DNA from: Bdellovibrionales bacterium
GTDB lineage: Bacteria; Bdellovibrionota; Bdellovibrionia; Bdellovibrionales; UBA1609
NCBI GenBank assembly: GCA_016714165.1
Contig: JADJNU010000001.1
Location: 2,356,001-2,420,000 of the forward strand
Direction: 5' to 3'
DNA length: 64,000 nucleotides
Under the pieces are notes generated by a model. It was not told the origin of the DNA and did no database searches. It was given only the letters and a program-made list of their open reading frames with translations. Both the position numbers and the translations under genes were made by a program. Shown here one piece after another: positions 8,477 to 16,648 of this stretch (its first letter is position 1; each line of letters begins with the position of its first letter).

Positions 8477-9055
8477 ATGCTGAGAAGAAACCCAAATGGG
8501 GACACCCCTCAAATTGATCCCAGTGCATTTGTCGATCCAACTGCCATTATATGCGGAAAAGTCATCATCCGGGAAAAGGTATTTATTGGACCCTACGCGG
8601 TGATTCGTGCGGATGAGACGGATTCGAAGGGCCGCATTGAACCCATTGAAATTGGGGCTTTTTCCAACATCCAAGACGGCGTTGTGATGCACTCGAAAGG
8701 AGGAGCTGCTGTCAAGATCGGCGAATACACATCCATTGCCCACCGAGCGATTGTCCACGGACCTTGTGAAGTGGGAAAGCGAGTCTTCATTGGTTTTAAC
8801 AGCGTTCTCTTCAACTGCAAAGTGGGCGATGGTTGTGTTGTCCGTCACAATGCCGTCATCGACGGCTGCGATCTCCCCGCAGGTTTCTATGTGCCATCGA
8901 CAGAAAAGATCGGGCCCAAAACAAATCTCGATCTTGTTCCTAAGGTGACAGCGCAAGCAACGGAGTTTTCAGAAAGTGTGATCCGAACGAATAACGGATT
9001 CGTGGAGTCTTATAAAACTCTGGAAGAAGAGTTCAGGAAAAACTCGATCACGTAG
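8477..9055 (+). CDS. Gamma-class carbonic anhydrase-like protein, zinc-responsive paralogue
   Basis: A 192-residue left-handed beta-helix protein built of hexapeptide repeats (I-G-P-Y-A-V-I-R-A-D, V-F-I-G-F-N-S, C-V-V-R-H-N). The His residues expected as metal ligands are present in SIAHRAIVHGP and VVRHN. Gamma carbonic anhydrases hydrate CO2 and can work with zinc or iron, so a copy induced at low zinc could replace a strictly zinc-dependent enzyme; this is inference. The ATG at 8477 gives the N-terminus MLRRNPNGDTPQIDP, usual for this subgroup, although no clear ribosome binding site precedes it. The longer frame from 8414 runs through the Zur box and is unlikely to be the start. Confidence 0.82.
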   Translation: MLRRNPNGDTPQIDPSAFVDPTAIICGKVIIREKVFIGPYAVIRADETDSKGRIEPIEIGAFSNIQDGVVMHSKGGAAVKIGEYTSIAHRAIVHGPCEVGKRVFIGFNSVLFNCKVGDGCVVRHNAVIDGCDLPAGFYVPSTEKIGPKTNLDLVPKVTAQATEFSESVIRTNNGFVESYKTLEEEFRKNSIT

Positions 9056-9237
9056 CGGTCGCGTCCATCAGGCAATCGCCTTGGGGGCTTTTTCAGCGAA
9101 CGCTTTTCCAAAACGAATCCCAAAAACACACTGAGCGAAGGACTGACGTTTTCTTCTCTCCAGAAAACCGACACCGGCAGAAAAAGATTTTTAACGGGAA
9201 CGAATATTGATTCCCACTGAAGGCCCCTTGCTTTAGC

Positions 9238-10305
9238 CTATGTTTCCAAAGGAATTTCACCCCTTGCAGCGTTCTCGCGCTGGATCTGCGCGTGCGCCGC
9301 TTCAAGGTCAAAACCTTTAGCCGACATTTTCAGAAGCTCCGCAAAGAACGGCTTGAATGCGTCGTTTTGAGCAATCACGACGAAACGATTCACAATCTCG
9401 TCGCTGACATCAAAATCTAATTTGTCGATGGAAAGCATGTGACGCACGACTTGAATCAGCGTGAGTTTGTCCTCTCCTTCGATGCGGATCACACCTTTCA
9501 TCCGATAGATCTCATGTCCGAATATGCCCAAGAACATCTGGAGTACGGCCTGAAAACGATCCGTATCAATCTGTCCCTTCAGCTCAAACACCTCGCTAAA
9601 AACTTGGGTGTGCGGGTGATGGTGTTCCTGCTTTCTTGGAGCAAGCATTAAGCTTGGTTTTTCCACCTGCGTGAGTTTCATTGGCTTTTGGGCAAATAAT
9701 TTTTGTCCGAAAATTTCTGCGACATTCGCTTTCTCTTTCGTGACCTTCACGACACGAGCTCCGGCATTGAGTGAGTGAATCATTGTCTCGACGGCTTCCA
9801 ATTGCGTCGGACTTACAAGATCAACCTTGCTCATAACGATGAGGTCAGCAAAAGCGATTTGCGACTGAAATTCTGGATTCTTCTCCGCGAAGTTCTGCTC
9901 AAAAAGATTCGTGTCTACCACGGTAACGATAGAGTCGAGCGAGACAAGTTTCCGAAGGCGTGGTTCACTGAGAAGAGTTTGCGAAATGGGGAATGGATCG
10001 GCAAGGCCGGTTGTCTCGATCACTATTTCATCAAAGAGATCACGTCGGGTGTTGAGTTGCAGAATTGCCTCGATCAAGTCTTTTCTGATCGAACAGCAAA
10101 TGCAGCCGTTTTGGACGATGATGATTTCTTCTTCCACACGGTCAATCAGCTCGTGATCGAGTCCAAGTGCGCCGTACTCGTTCTCAATCACTGCGATACG
10201 TTTCCCGTGCATATCTTTCAAAATTTTCTGAAGCAGCGTCGTTTTACCCGAGCCGAGGAATCCGGTAATGACCGTGATTGGGATTTTATTAATTTGTTGG
10301 TCCAT
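9238..10305 (-). CDS. COG0523 family GTPase, YjiA-type (copy C)
   Basis: A 355-residue GTPase of a different subgroup from copies A and B. It has Walker A GFLGSGKTT at residues 15-23, an ENEYG motif near 41-45, CICC at 68-71, ETTGLADP near 96-103 and a SKVD guanine motif. A His-rich linker (EHHHPHTQ, near residue 230) precedes the C-terminal CobW domain and could bind metal. AGGAGG lies 5 bases before the ATG. It is the second gene of a unit headed by an M14 peptidase and so falls under Zur box 4. Zinc transfer to a client protein is the likely role; the neighbouring carboxypeptidase is a possible client. Confidence 0.87.
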   Translation of the reverse strand: MDQQINKIPITVITGFLGSGKTTLLQKILKDMHGKRIAVIENEYGALGLDHELIDRVEEEIIIVQNGCICCSIRKDLIEAILQLNTRRDLFDEIVIETTGLADPFPISQTLLSEPRLRKLVSLDSIVTVVDTNLFEQNFAEKNPEFQSQIAFADLIVMSKVDLVSPTQLEAVETMIHSLNAGARVVKVTKEKANVAEIFGQKLFAQKPMKLTQVEKPSLMLAPRKQEHHHPHTQVFSEVFELKGQIDTDRFQAVLQMFLGIFGHEIYRMKGVIRIEGEDKLTLIQVVRHMLSIDKLDFDVSDEIVNRFVVIAQNDAFKPFFAELLKMSAKGFDLEAAHAQIQRENAARGEIPLET

Positions 10306-10318
10306 GCAACCTCCTGAT

Positions 10319-11161
10319 TTATTTTTCAGCCATCTTTGAAGCGTCCGCAGTGAGATAAGATATTTGATCCTGTAACTGTCTGAACGCGGCCATATTTCGC
10401 TTTAAGCTATCGGTCTTCAACTCAATGGTGAGCACCGGCACGTTTCGCTCAATCCACACATATCGGCCAAGGCTCCCAGGGAATGTACCCACAGACTGCC
10501 AAGGAAGAGTGGAAAATTTGGCCCTCTTAGATTTCGGGCCGTCATAGTCAAGAAGACCGTAAGGAGTATGAATCGAAACGATAACGTCTGGCTTAAAGTC
10601 TTCAATTTGTTTGATTGCGCACTTTGTTTCCGGCTCACTACCGCCGGCATTTCCAGGAAAACGACGCGGGTTTTTTCCCGTCTTTGCTTCCCATTCCTTC
10701 AGAGCAAGCTCTTCCCAATCCTTCGTCGGAAAGTTGCGATTGAGGTCGATGTTGTTTTGGTTGGTGCGAGTATTGAGTGCTCCGCCGTCAGGATTTAAGC
10801 GAGGAACTATTCGCCAAGTATTTTTAACCGGAATAGAAAGCACGCGTTCGATCCAGATCAATGAGAGCTCGCCAGCCTCCGGCTCATCCCCATGAATCTG
10901 ACCAAATACCAAAATTCGTTTGCCCTTGTGATTGTCAGTCTGCTTTTCCATGTGGGTGATCGACTTGCCAGTTACACTCGCGCATTCGGCAAGCTCCTGC
11001 ATGGGTGCGCAGACTTCTTTGATTTTGGATTGGCTTAGATACGGTGACTTTGAAAATTCAGCGACGCATTTCTCTGAAGGGGTTTGCGCAAAGGCATTCG
11101 TCGCGACAAAAACGATGCAGCTCGGCAGCAGGAAATAGTATTTGCTGATGATCTCTTTCAC
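10319..11161 (-). CDS. Exported M14-family zinc carboxypeptidase / murein peptide amidase-like
   Basis: A 280-residue protein from a GTG start at 11161. A signal peptide (KEIISKYYFLLPSC to TNAFA) is followed by an M14 domain. The zinc motif H-x-x-E is seen in G-Q-I-H-G-D-E-P-E-A-G-E, then R-L-N-P-D-G and the N-N-I-D-L-N-R-N-F substrate-binding stretch, the third zinc His in S-I-H-T-P-Y-G, and the catalytic Glu in L-T-I-E-L-K-T-D. Such enzymes trim peptidoglycan peptides. The frame runs up to 11278, but the Zur box overlaps that start; the GTG has a GGGGGA element about 8 bases upstream and gives a normal signal peptide. A zinc enzyme induced under zinc limitation may be a high-affinity reserve copy. 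Confidence 0.78.
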   Translation of the reverse strand: MKEIISKYYFLLPSCIVFVATNAFAQTPSEKCVAEFSKSPYLSQSKIKEVCAPMQELAECASVTGKSITHMEKQTDNHKGKRILVFGQIHGDEPEAGELSLIWIERVLSIPVKNTWRIVPRLNPDGGALNTRTNQNNIDLNRNFPTKDWEELALKEWEAKTGKNPRRFPGNAGGSEPETKCAIKQIEDFKPDVIVSIHTPYGLLDYDGPKSKRAKFSTLPWQSVGTFPGSLGRYVWIERNVPVLTIELKTDSLKRNMAAFRQLQDQISYLTADASKMAEK

Positions 11162-11273
11162 GCACTGATCCCCCTGGCTGCTAGAGGAAGTCGGCAGCCG
11201 AAACCCCAGAAGACGAAGAAAAATTCTTAGCAGCGGGTCTAACAGCATATAAATACAACAAACTAGACACAAG

Positions 11274-11288
11274 TGCAACGATGTTGCA
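11274..11288. promoter_or_regulatory. Zur box 4
   Basis: TGCAACGATGTTGCA, a perfect core match. It lies about 113 bases upstream of the M14 peptidase start on the minus strand. The divergent transporter gene begins 191 bases away on the other side, so control of that gene is less certain. Confidence 0.82.
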
Positions 11289-11478
11289 TCTGTGTAAGAT
11301 CCGGAATTGAAAGCGCTTTTGGGCTAGAGTTTGGGAAATCCAGCTAACGGCACGCAATTTTGGCTAAAAACTAGACAAGTGGGCGAAATACCAATTACCA
11401 TTGAATATAGTTATTTCAATAAGTTATGGGCATGCTGATTGGGTCTAAGAATTGCTTTACTAATGGCAGGCGGTACTT

Positions 11479-12219
11479 ATGGATCTTCATTTTCATAACC
11501 AAGAGATCTCAGTGGCAATCTGTTTAGTGATGGGGGCTCTACATGCCCTTGAACCCGGACACGGCAAATCGGCTTTTGTCGCCCATCTCCTGACTGAAAA
11601 GAAAAATTACTTTCGCCCGCTGGCCCTAGCCCTCACGACGGCCGTCACACATGCGGCTTCTATTCTCCTCATTTCGCTTTTAGTTCATGGGCTTTTGCAC
11701 ACAGCATTCTCGATTGAGACAGTTTCAGTGTTTCGCTGGATGAATCTCTTAAGCGGTTTGATGTTGGTAGGCCTCGGAACTTACATCTTTTATGGGCTTC
11801 GAAAGCCTATGAGCGATGCGATGGGCAAATTCACTGCCGTGCCTATGACAGCTAATAATCATGGAAGAAGTTGTTCTTGTCCGGCGCATCGTCATCAGCC
11901 CCGTAGCGAAAAGGTTGAGCGGACTTGGAAGACCCTCGCTATTGGATTTGCAGTCGGCCTGATCCCGTGCCCCTCGGCATTGGCGGCCCTCTCAACGGCA
12001 TTGGCATCCCATGATCTATCAGCGACGTTGCTTATTATTTCGATGTTCTCACTCGGAATTTTTCTTTCGCTGACTTTTGTCGGCGCGTTCATCGCGAAGT
12101 ATTCCACTAAGTTCCTCAGCCTTTCGGTAACACAATCGCGCCCACATCTTGCGTCTCATATCCAAATTTTCGTCTTTATTGCGACGGGTTTTTGGCATAT
12201 TTCGATGTTTCAATCCTAA
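11479..12219 (+). CDS. RcnA/NiCoT-like metal transporter membrane protein (COG2215 type)
   Basis: A 246-residue protein with about six membrane segments. The family motifs are present: H-A-L-E-P-G-H-G-K-S at residues 22-31 and G-L-I-P-C-P-S-A-L in the second half, separated by a hydrophilic loop rich in Cys and His (SCSCPAHRHQPRSEK). These motifs place it with nickel/cobalt permeases and RcnA-type exporters. Its position between Zur box 4 and znuA suggests a role in zinc or mixed-metal traffic. I see no Zur box close to its own start, and whether it imports or exports cannot be told from sequence. It ends 3 bases from the convergent znuA stop. Confidence 0.75.
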   Translation: MDLHFHNQEISVAICLVMGALHALEPGHGKSAFVAHLLTEKKNYFRPLALALTTAVTHAASILLISLLVHGLLHTAFSIETVSVFRWMNLLSGLMLVGLGTYIFYGLRKPMSDAMGKFTAVPMTANNHGRSCSCPAHRHQPRSEKVERTWKTLAIGFAVGLIPCPSALAALSTALASHDLSATLLIISMFSLGIFLSLTFVGAFIAKYSTKFLSLSVTQSRPHLASHIQIFVFIATGFWHISMFQS

Positions 12220-12222
12220 TAG

Positions 12223-13089
12223 CTACTTCATCGAAGCTAAGATGCTTTCCAAGTTATGTGTGAGCATTTTTTCGACCGTATCACCGGCTCCGCCACGTTC
12301 GGAAAGCCCATCCAAATAGAGTTCTGGGCCAACCTTTAAATTTGTTTTCGCGGCCAGGCGTTCCGTGAGCACCTTGTGGTGGCTTGGTTCAGTGAATATC
12401 ACGTCTATCCTGTAGAGTTTCAATTCTGCAATCAGGTTTGTCAGGTCTGCTGTTTTGAAATCCTCGGAGGTGGATAACCCGATAGGAGCTATTGTTTTGA
12501 TTTCGTAATCGAGAGCCAAGTAGCCGGCGGCATCATGTGTCGTCAAGATAACGCGTTTGGCAGTGGGTATTTTTGAAAACTCCTTTGTGAACTTGGAGTC
12601 GATACTTTGAATTTGATTTACAAAAACGGAGGCCCTTTTTTGAATTCCTGTCGACTGTTTGGGAAAAGCTTTTGATAGTTCCTCGGCCATCACTTGAATA
12701 TATGAAATCAACTCACGTGGAGAATTCCAAGCGTGTGGATCTATCATCTTTAAACCGTGCTCGCTGATTTGCCGCGGCTGAATGCTTTTTGAGGCGTAGA
12801 CGACGACTAAATCCTTTGCTGCAGCCTTCACCAGACGGTCCAACCACGGCTCAAAGTGAAGCCCGTTTGCAAAAAGTATCCTTGCTCCACGTACGTGGTT
12901 AATGTCCTTCGGACCTGGCTCAAATAAATGTGGATCGATACCGCCTCCGACAAGATTTATCACTCCAATGTCGTCGTCCACCAAGCGCTCGGCGATATTC
13001 CCAAGCACGCTGAACGTAGTAACGACCTTCGATTTCGCAAAAGCACCCGATTGAGAAAGTAAGACGAACAAAAATAACCAAAGTTTCAT
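12223..13089 (-). CDS. znuA: Zinc ABC transporter substrate-binding protein ZnuA
   Basis: A 288-residue cluster A-I solute-binding protein with a signal peptide (residues 1-18). Zinc ligands are visible: His in G-I-D-P-H-L-F-E, His in I-D-P-H-A-W, His in L-T-T-H-D-A-A-G-Y, and the acidic end L-Y-L-D-G-L-S-E. A His at the third position, rather than the Glu of manganese binders, supports zinc. The long His-rich loop of E. coli ZnuA is absent. AGGAGT precedes the ATG, and the start overlaps the end of znuB by 4 bases. It delivers periplasmic zinc to ZnuB. It is the last gene of the znuCBA unit under Zur box 5. Confidence 0.88.
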   Translation of the reverse strand: MKLWLFLFVLLSQSGAFAKSKVVTTFSVLGNIAERLVDDDIGVINLVGGGIDPHLFEPGPKDINHVRGARILFANGLHFEPWLDRLVKAAAKDLVVVYASKSIQPRQISEHGLKMIDPHAWNSPRELISYIQVMAEELSKAFPKQSTGIQKRASVFVNQIQSIDSKFTKEFSKIPTAKRVILTTHDAAGYLALDYEIKTIAPIGLSTSEDFKTADLTNLIAELKLYRIDVIFTEPSHHKVLTERLAAKTNLKVGPELYLDGLSERGGAGDTVEKMLTHNLESILASMK

Positions 13090-13898
13090 CTTGGACTCCT
13101 GACGACAAATCTCCCCAGCGTAAGAATTGAAAGGGAGAATATGAGTGTTGAGGAGAACGTCAGGTTCACTTCATAGCTCAAGATGAAGGCCAGAACCGAA
13201 ACCAACATCGTCATAAAAATAGAAAATGGAAGTTGTCGTGAGATCGAAGCCGATTTCAATTCAAAAAGAAGCGTTGGCAAAATCAATAGCCCGGTTGTTA
13301 GTAGCACGCCGAATACGTTGAATCCCATAATGACCAAAAGGGATGTAATCAGCGTGAAGAGAAAGTTCATCTTGAATTCGCCATAGCGGATGCGCGAAAA
13401 ATCGGGATCAATCGAAAACAAAATTAGCTTTTTCCAATTGAATGTAATTACGATCCCGAGAACCGATGAAAAAATCGCAGAGCTGAGTAGATCATCTAGG
13501 CTGGTCAGAAGAGGGGAGCCAAAGAGTAAATGTGAAAAGTCGATCTTAAGATGCAGTGCTTGGTTCACGATAAGACCTGCCGAAATACCAAGAAGCGAAA
13601 TCACCACAAGAAAGGAATCACGCTTTTTGGCCGAAAGCCCACCAAGAAACGAAAACAAAACACTTACAACAACACCCCAAACGACAGCGCCGATGCTGAT
13701 TGACCTTGAGCGGAGACCGAAAAAGAAAATGGCCCCGGCGATTCCAGGAATGAGGGAGTGGCTCAAAGAATCCGAAAAAAGTCCCAGGTTTTTATGCACG
13801 AGCAAGTAGCCGATGGGGACGCCGACCATGAGGAAAAGAATAATCTGTGCAAGCGAGAGGTAGAAAAAATCTGTGCGGATGAGATTTAGAATGTCCAC
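13086..13898 (-). CDS. znuB: Zinc ABC transporter permease ZnuB
   Basis: A 270-residue polytopic protein with about eight membrane segments and the ABC-3 family look: a G-V-P-I-G-Y-L-L-V-H start, L-S-H-S-L-I-P-G-I-A-G in the coupling region, and G-V-L-L-T-T-G-L-L-I-L-P-T. It forms the inner-membrane channel for zinc driven by ZnuC. It follows znuC with no gap and overlaps znuA by 4 bases, as expected for a single transcript. Confidence 0.88.
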   Translation of the reverse strand: MDILNLIRTDFFYLSLAQIILFLMVGVPIGYLLVHKNLGLFSDSLSHSLIPGIAGAIFFFGLRSRSISIGAVVWGVVVSVLFSFLGGLSAKKRDSFLVVISLLGISAGLIVNQALHLKIDFSHLLFGSPLLTSLDDLLSSAIFSSVLGIVITFNWKKLILFSIDPDFSRIRYGEFKMNFLFTLITSLLVIMGFNVFGVLLTTGLLILPTLLFELKSASISRQLPFSIFMTMLVSVLAFILSYEVNLTFSSTLIFSLSILTLGRFVVRSPR

Positions 13899-14507
13899 TT
13901 AAGAAAGCTCCAAGCGCTTGTTTGAAATCGTAAGCCGTTTCGGGTTTAAGCCCGCAAAGTCTTCGATATGGTGACAGATGACGAGAAATACGCATGAAGA
14001 TGACTGCTTATGAATTTCGTCAGTAAAAACTTTCGCCCACACGGGGTTTAAGTGTGAAAATGGCTCGTCAAATAAATGTATTTTCTTGTGTGAGCAGAGG
14101 TGTGCAACAAGAAGGAGTGATTGAAACTCCCCGCTGGACATTTCTCGAATAGATTTTTCTTTCAAATGTCCAAAGGTCAATTCAAATTCCGGCGGCCATT
14201 TTTTATCCGGAACATAGAGATCGAAGAAATGTTTCCCCCTTATAGGGATTGATCGATCATAGGCCGACATCGCCGAAATGTGACCAACCTCTGATCGTGT
14301 AACCAAATTGCGGTCGATTAAGATTTTACTCAGCTTCTTTATGAATGTGGTTTTGCCAGATCCGTTCGGCCCCAAAAGCAGGTAAAGTCCTTTATCGGAG
14401 AACTGAAGATTCTCAGCGACAAATAACATTTCATCACCAGCTTCAACTTTAACGGTTCCAACCTTTAACAAGCATCCCCCCGGAACCACCGAAAGCGCTC
14501 TTTGCAT
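13899..14507 (-). CDS. znuC: Zinc ABC transporter ATPase ZnuC, short form
   Basis: A 202-residue ABC ATPase. Walker A is GPNGSGKTT, the signature is an unusual M-S-S-G-E-F in place of L-S-G-G-Q, Walker B is K-I-H-L-F-D-E-P-F, and the H-loop His is in V-I-C-H-H-I-E-D. At 202 residues it is shorter than typical ZnuC (about 250), with a compact helical domain, but all nucleotide-binding motifs are present. AAAGGA lies before the ATG. It powers ZnuB and heads the unit behind Zur box 5. Confidence 0.85.
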   Translation of the reverse strand: MQRALSVVPGGCLLKVGTVKVEAGDEMLFVAENLQFSDKGLYLLLGPNGSGKTTFIKKLSKILIDRNLVTRSEVGHISAMSAYDRSIPIRGKHFFDLYVPDKKWPPEFELTFGHLKEKSIREMSSGEFQSLLLVAHLCSHKKIHLFDEPFSHLNPVWAKVFTDEIHKQSSSCVFLVICHHIEDFAGLNPKRLTISNKRLELS

Positions 14508-14543
14508 AAAGATCGGATCCTTTCATTGGCTGGACTTTAGTAA

Positions 14544-14558
14544 TGCAACATTGTTGCA
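14544..14558. promoter_or_regulatory. Zur box 5
   Basis: TGCAACATTGTTGCA, a perfect core match 37 bases upstream of the znuC start on the minus strand. The 378-base gap between znuC and the divergent DUF3299 gene holds this box and box 6, and no gene that I can see. Confidence 0.86.
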
Positions 14559-14813
14559 TTTGCAAGATGTTTCGCTAGATTTATGCCGATAGCGGTTAAG
14601 ACCTCTATAAGACCAGGCCTAGCTAAACCTGACATCGGAAAATATCTTCAGATACAATATCGAAGTGGAGTTAGATTTAATCACCCTTATAATCTCTGTG
14701 GTCTTATTACCCGAAGCAGCAGTTGCTCATAAAATGGGTAATTCGCTTTGCTGCCTTGTTTTTACGGATACCCACCAAGAATGCTTTGTGGAATCCTGAC
14801 CATCCGTGGTAGA

Positions 14814-14828
14814 TGCAACATCGTTGCA
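14814..14828. promoter_or_regulatory. Zur box 6
   Basis: TGCAACATCGTTGCA, a perfect core match 58 bases upstream of the DUF3299 gene on the plus strand. It controls the Zrg-like unit. It lies 256 bases from box 5, so the two divergent units each have their own operator. Confidence 0.86.
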
Positions 14829-14885
14829 AATCTGACACCTGCGGTGTTATGATGGCCTTTGTGGCCTACCTAGGATGTCAATCAC

Positions 14886-15371
14886 ATGAAAAATAGAGTC
14901 ATCGTTGCGGCAACCGTCGCAGCTATCCTATTAGTATTTGCATTTTTCCACTTCAATGGAAAAAGCGGAGGCCCTCCTTCGGGCGGAGGACCTCAGGTTC
15001 TTAACTGGGAGCGATTGGATATGCTCGACTACCGCTCGGGTCAAATGCCGGGCTGGTTAGAGGACCTGAACAATCAAACCGTTAGAGTTCCGGGATTTGT
15101 GGTGCCTTTGGAGGACAATTACGAATCAGTTTCTGAGTTTCTTTTGGTTCCGGATCCTGGCTCTTGTGTTCACGTTCCTCCACCTCCTCCAAACCAAATG
15201 GTCTATGTGAAGATGAAATCAGGCCAGCGTGTTCAACTGCGTGGCATTCCGATCTGGGTCACTGGGAAGCTGAAAATCGAAAACGTCAAAAGCCCTTATG
15301 GGATAGTGGCGTATTCACTTGAAGGAGACATTACACAACGGTTCGAGGGATGGCATCAGTTCGAGCAGTAA
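14886..15371 (+). CDS. DUF3299 exported protein, first gene of a Zrg-like zinc uptake unit
   Basis: A 161-residue protein with an N-terminal membrane segment or signal (residues 5-22) and a Gly/Pro-rich linker. The DUF3299 signature is clear: V-P-G-F-V-V-P-L, then S-E-F-L-L-V-P-D-P-G-S-C-V-H-V-P-P-P-P-P-N-Q. The Cys and His of that motif could bind metal. In other Proteobacteria this family occurs with DUF2796 proteins and a LolD/MacB-like ABC pair in zinc-regulated operons. Here it leads four same-strand genes behind Zur box 6. Its biochemical role is not established. Confidence 0.83.
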   Translation: MKNRVIVAATVAAILLVFAFFHFNGKSGGPPSGGGPQVLNWERLDMLDYRSGQMPGWLEDLNNQTVRVPGFVVPLEDNYESVSEFLLVPDPGSCVHVPPPPPNQMVYVKMKSGQRVQLRGIPIWVTGKLKIENVKSPYGIVAYSLEGDITQRFEGWHQFEQ

Positions 15372-15382
15372 GAGGAGGATAA

Positions 15383-15949
15383 ATGAAAATTGGAATATTG
15401 ACCGCATTGGTGATCGGAGTTTTGTTGACTTCGGTTTCCTTTGCTAAGCCTAAGCGCCAGGGCCATGCGCATGTGCATGGTGAAGCGAAAGTCGATATCG
15501 GTGCTGACGGAACGAAAGCGAGTATCAGTTTCAACATCGACACTCACAGTCTAACGGGCTTTGAACACGCGGCCAAAACCGCAAAAGAGAAAGCCGCCGT
15601 CGAAAAGGTCTATAAGACATTTCGTTCGGGTATTTCCAAAATGTTTGCTTTCGATCCGAAGCTTAATTGCAAATTTGAGGAACGAAAGCTCCTTTTCGCA
15701 GAGGAAGGTCATCATGATGAGCACGATAATGACGACGACGATGATGACGACGATCACGGCCATGAAGGCCATCAATCGCTCGCCGGCGACTATAACGTCA
15801 CCTGCGCGAAGAGAGTTGCGTCAAGCAAAGTGCGTATTGATCTCAAATCAAGCTTTAGCGCTATTCAAAAAATCAAAGTCCAAGTGCTTTCTGAGAACGG
15901 AGCCGATTCGGTTGAGTTGCCTGGGGCGGGTGAAATTAACTTGAGGTAA
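15383..15949 (+). CDS. zrgA: DUF2796 (ZrgA-like) periplasmic zinc-binding protein
   Basis: A 188-residue exported protein: signal peptide (residues 1 to about 21), a mature N-terminus G-H-A-H-V-H-G-E-A-K typical of DUF2796, and a central His/Asp tract (about 111-132) with about ten acidic residues between GHHDEHD and HGHEGH. ZrgA of Vibrio cholerae, a known zinc-uptake protein, has the same layout. AGAGGAGG precedes the ATG. Twelve bases separate it from the DUF3299 gene and 3 bases from the ABC ATPase, so the four genes form one unit. It probably captures zinc in the periplasm. Confidence 0.88.
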   Translation: MKIGILTALVIGVLLTSVSFAKPKRQGHAHVHGEAKVDIGADGTKASISFNIDTHSLTGFEHAAKTAKEKAAVEKVYKTFRSGISKMFAFDPKLNCKFEERKLLFAEEGHHDEHDNDDDDDDDDHGHEGHQSLAGDYNVTCAKRVASSKVRIDLKSSFSAIQKIKVQVLSENGADSVELPGAGEINLR

Positions 15950-15952
15950 TCC

Positions 15953-16648
15953 ATGAGCGCAGCCATTGAAATTAACGATCTCAAATTCGCCTACGGCAAT
16001 CATCCACCTGTTTTGGACATAAAGACTCTTTCCATTTCACAAGGCGAAAGAGTTTTCATCTACGGGCCAAGTGGGTGCGGTAAAACAACTTTACTCGGAC
16101 TTATTGCCGGCGTTCTTGACCTTCAAGACGGCGCGCTTTCACTTCTCGGGAGCAGAATGGAAACAAAAACGCATCTTGAAAAAGACCATTTTCGAGGTGC
16201 GCACATGGGCTACATTTTCCAAATGTTCAATTTGATCCCGTACCTCAACGCATTTGAAAATATTGTTCTGCCCTGTAAGCTAACACCTGAACGCCAAAAG
16301 AGAATCCAGGGTGATATAAGATCCGATGTCGAGCAGATCGCAAAGCGTATTGGCATTACACATATTCTCAATAGACGCGTGACTGATCTTAGTGTCGGCC
16401 AACAACAACGTGTGGCCGCGGCAAGAGCGCTTCTTGGTCACCCCGAAATCATTATTGCCGACGAACCAACTTCTGCTCTTGATGCAGACCACAGAAAATC
16501 ATTCTTGAATGTCCTTTTAGATCAGGCAAAGGCAACAAAAGCGACGGTCCTTTTTGTGAGCCATGACCGTGAGCTATCCAAGTTCTTCGACCGCGCAATC
16601 AGTATTCCTCAAATCAATTTGGCGAAGCAAAGTGTGGGTGAAGTATGA
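15953..16648 (+). CDS. LolD/MacB-type ABC transporter ATPase of the Zrg-like system
   Basis: A 231-residue ABC ATPase. Walker A is G-P-S-G-C-G-K-T-T (near residues 36-44), the Q-loop lies in Y-I-F-Q-M-F-N-L-I-P, the signature is L-S-V-G-Q-Q-Q-R-V, Walker B is I-I-I-A-D-E-P-T, and the H-loop is F-V-S-H-D-R-E. This pattern belongs to ATPases that pair with FtsX/MacB-like permeases. The stop overlaps the permease start by 4 bases. With DUF2796 and DUF3299 proteins it would form a mechanically coupled zinc system; classical import through such permeases is not established. Confidence 0.88.
   Translation: MSAAIEINDLKFAYGNHPPVLDIKTLSISQGERVFIYGPSGCGKTTLLGLIAGVLDLQDGALSLLGSRMETKTHLEKDHFRGAHMGYIFQMFNLIPYLNAFENIVLPCKLTPERQKRIQGDIRSDVEQIAKRIGITHILNRRVTDLSVGQQQRVAAARALLGHPEIIIADEPTSALDADHRKSFLNVLLDQAKATKATVLFVSHDRELSKFFDRAISIPQINLAKQSVGEV

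Noticed and set aside
8392..8505. Longer N-terminus of Zur from 8505
   Set aside because: It would cover the Zur box and has no ribosome binding site; the ATG at 8391 has AAGGAG.
8467..8517. A frameshifted alternative N-terminus of the carbonic anhydrase (MADYAEKKPKWGHPS)
   Set aside because: The ATG at 8477 in the main frame gives the N-terminus usual for this subgroup, so no frameshift is needed.
9056..9237. Terminator between the convergent carbonic anhydrase and COG0523 genes
   Set aside because: Only a 4-bp stem with a following TTTTT was found, too weak to call.
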